Part shown: positions 61,866 to 64,000 of the stretch, in pieces | How positions within the stretch are numbered: the stretch's first letter is position 1 | Layout: each line of letters opens with the position of its first letter | DNA from: Tubiluchus corallicola | Lineage: Eukaryota; Priapulida; Priapulimorpha; Priapulimorphida; Tubiluchidae | DNA length: 64,000 bases | Assembly (NCBI GenBank): GCA_030141605.1 | Contig: JAQGDQ010000494.1 | Location: forward strand, 100,813-164,812 | Direction: 5' to 3' | Program-made: the position numbers and the translations under genes | The notes under the pieces: model-generated | What the model was told of the DNA's origin: nothing | Seen by the model: the letters and a program-made list of their open reading frames with translations, nothing else | The model's database searches: none

Positions 61866-62517
61866 GGGAGCCAGACAAAAAGTCTTCTAGAACAGTTTGC
61901 AGTAGGTACGTAGATGTAAAAAAATAAATAACAAAATAAATAAATTCAGACAAAAACACGGTTGGTTCAGTGGGTCACAATGCGTTAGGTTCTTCCCTCC
62001 ATAATCATTCAACAATAGACCCGGCGGTTACGTAAGTACTTATACATTTTTGTTCATCAGCGTACATGAGGACATTTTCTGTAAAAATTGCTCTTAGTCA
62101 GAACTTCAGAAACAATTGAGTCCTATCTATACATTTTGAAGTATTGATAAGAGTTGATCATAACACTACATCAAAATTAATGTTAGTTTAAAATTTGGCA
62201 AGTTTTTATTATAAAACTATTTTTAGAATGTGAATTTTAAAGAAAAGGACAAGTCATTTAGCATGTTGGGTTTATTTTACTTTTATCGCTCAAACTTAGA
62301 AAAAATATAACAAAGAAATTTGCAAAAAATGTCTATAAACCATGAAACTAATATATACTACCGCTGTATAGAAATTTTCAAGTGCTGTGGACCTGTGGTA
62401 ACTATCATTCACTTGAAAACTATGAATTAATTGGTGGACTTCGTGACTTTTCGCAAGCGCATGGCGACTTTCCATATGCAGGCGCTGCTTGAACCAATTC
62501 AAATTTCTGCAGCTTAT
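61866..62517 (-). repeat. Perfect 652-bp inverted repeat, right arm
   Basis: The reverse complement of 58956-59607, without a difference in the bases compared. It begins GGGAGCCAGACAAAAAGTC and ends AAATTTCTGCAGCTTAT. The minus-strand frame 62502-62296 is the mirror of 58971-59177. Confidence 0.95.
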
Positions 62518-64000
62518 CTAATGTTCATACAAAAAGATCACAAACTTAGCTGTCTTATTTTTTGTAAAACTTTTTATATTTTTGATTGAAATTAACAATG
62601 CGCTGCTTTTCTACCGTCGACAAATGACATCATTGGTGGAGGAATGGGGGTTCAAAATGGCAGTGCCCAAACGTGAAATTGTCGTGACTTGAAAATGATT
62701 TTACTAACTACGTGAGGTGCTTATCACATTTATTACTGAATTCTCCTAACGTTCTTGTAACATGCAAACACTGAAAAAAACTAATTTCCTAGACGGCTTG
62801 GCCTTTAATGGATAGATACATCATCGTTGATGTACCATCAGCCAAGTACGAAGTCTGTTTCACTTTGTAGTAAATAATCTGTTGTTTATGTTGCTGGTTT
62901 ACAAAAGTGACAGCTATAACTATAAGTAGTAATGCTAAACCTAGTGATCAGATACATTAGGTAGATAAACGTTTGACTTAAAATTCCTTATTACCTTAAG
63001 TTTTAGCAAATTTTAATTAAAATTGTTGTATCCCTAAACGTGCCTTTGTAATAAATTATAAATTTAATAAAGGCGGCCATGTCATCAAAATTAAATTAGC
63101 AAGCATTCGAGAAGCCAAGAATTGAGTACGTGCCCCAGTTTATAAGGTGAAAAACCAATAAGTAGATTTAACACTTTCTCCAATTGCGAACTTTTGTTTG
63201 TGACCAGAATTTGCTATCAATAACGCGACGCTGCCATAATAACGCCACGTTTAGATTGAGAAGTACCGTGTTAAGTGGCCTACGCTTGCATTTCGTGCAC
63301 AAAAACCCTCTGTCTTCAAAATAACCACCATCGCGCTACAGTTCTGGTGTTCCCCAAGGGTCTACACTCTCCTGTATAAGCACCAGCGTTCACAAACATG
63401 TTCCATTTCTTCATGTATTATGAAACACCGACGGTTTTTTCAGAGAAATGGGCTTTCTTTCATATGATAATAGCTTTATTATATATATCAGGAAGGATAA
63501 ATGTTTAAAATACGTCCAATGGAAGATTGGACTGAACCACCTTAGCAAATGCCATGTTATTACAGCAACTGGTTAATTATATTCATGACTTTGTAGGGGA
63601 TTTGGCTCTCAGTCTTTTCTCATGCTAATCCAGTAAATAATTGGCCCCAGAAAGGCGTGCTGATGGTTTATATAAACAGCATTGTATTACGTAAAATTTT
63701 AATTATCCGGACTGGTGAAGAACAATATAAAGTGTGTGACAGTCACTGATTTCCTTAGCTGCAGAAAAAATGATAAAATTTAAAACAGGAATAAGCGATT
63801 TAAAAAATAAAATAAAATAAATAAAGAGCTTAGCCTATACAGCACGCGCTACACAAAAATGAAAATTTAAAACTTCAAAAATTTAGTGGTAATTACCTAA
63901 TGCTTGCCTTCGTCTCTTACAAAAATACTGAAATGCGGTGTCCACCAATGTTTACGTTGAATTTTATTATACTATGTAATACGGAAAAGTCTGAAACAAG
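62518..64000. other. Unassigned non-coding DNA
   Basis: No gene, RNA or distinct repeat is recognised to the end of the window. The sequence is AT-rich throughout. Confidence 0.4.

Overview
This is a metazoan genomic window: AT-rich, intron-dominated, and crowded with microsatellites, minisatellites and degraded transposable elements. I see no bacterial, phage or organellar features. The one confident protein-coding gene is a CABIT-domain adaptor of the GAREM/Serrano type. Its structure (one very long intron), the tRNA-derived SINEs, several non-LTR retrotransposon tails and the repeat style suggest an invertebrate, perhaps a lophotrochozoan such as a mollusc. That placement is inference; the species cannot be read from the sequence.

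Layout. 1-5770 is non-coding upstream DNA holding a LINE C-terminal relic (4296-4796, minus). 5770-6043 is the probable promoter and 5' UTR. Exon 1 (6044-6512) and exon 2 (42408-44011), both plus strand, join in phase 1 across a 35,895-base intron to give a 690-residue protein. The exons meet inside the CABIT domain. The protein then carries a low-complexity region with a PPLPPR SH3-ligand motif and a YCNN SH2-ligand-like motif. I find no C-terminal SAM domain like the one in vertebrate GAREM. A weak poly(A) signal lies at 44203.

The intron is a repeat museum. It holds TTCGAA-rich hAT-like MITEs (15251-16053, 38119-38494; two more copies lie beyond the gene), a 584-bp piggyBac-like MITE with TTAA duplications (31910-32493), and palindromic MITE candidates (19976-20415, 23897-24246). 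It also holds two tRNA-derived SINEs (9261, 27562), three copies of a ~600-bp dispersed repeat 'R2', and most copies of a second dispersed repeat 'R1'. One R1 copy ends in a 69-bp tandem array. Other intronic features are non-LTR fragments (14208-14447, 38695-38775), a recent GC-rich retroposon with a perfect 17-bp target-site duplication (35748-36104), and tandem arrays of 104, 77, 17 and 69 bp.

Downstream of the gene (44226-64000) I see no confident gene. It contains RT relics, a MITE with a LINE tail nested inside it (10-bp target-site duplication), and very long simple repeats (CT, GA, TAC, CAG, CTCACC, TG/TA). It also contains an 80-bp tandem array (52640-53365) and a perfect 652-bp inverted repeat (58956-59607 and 61866-62517) around a 2258-bp spacer. 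That spacer carries a diverged third copy of the arm. I found no convincing new multi-gene system. The items most worth a second look are the inverted repeat, the nested and recent insertions with target-site duplications, the microsatellites that share a flanking sequence, and the R1-derived satellite.
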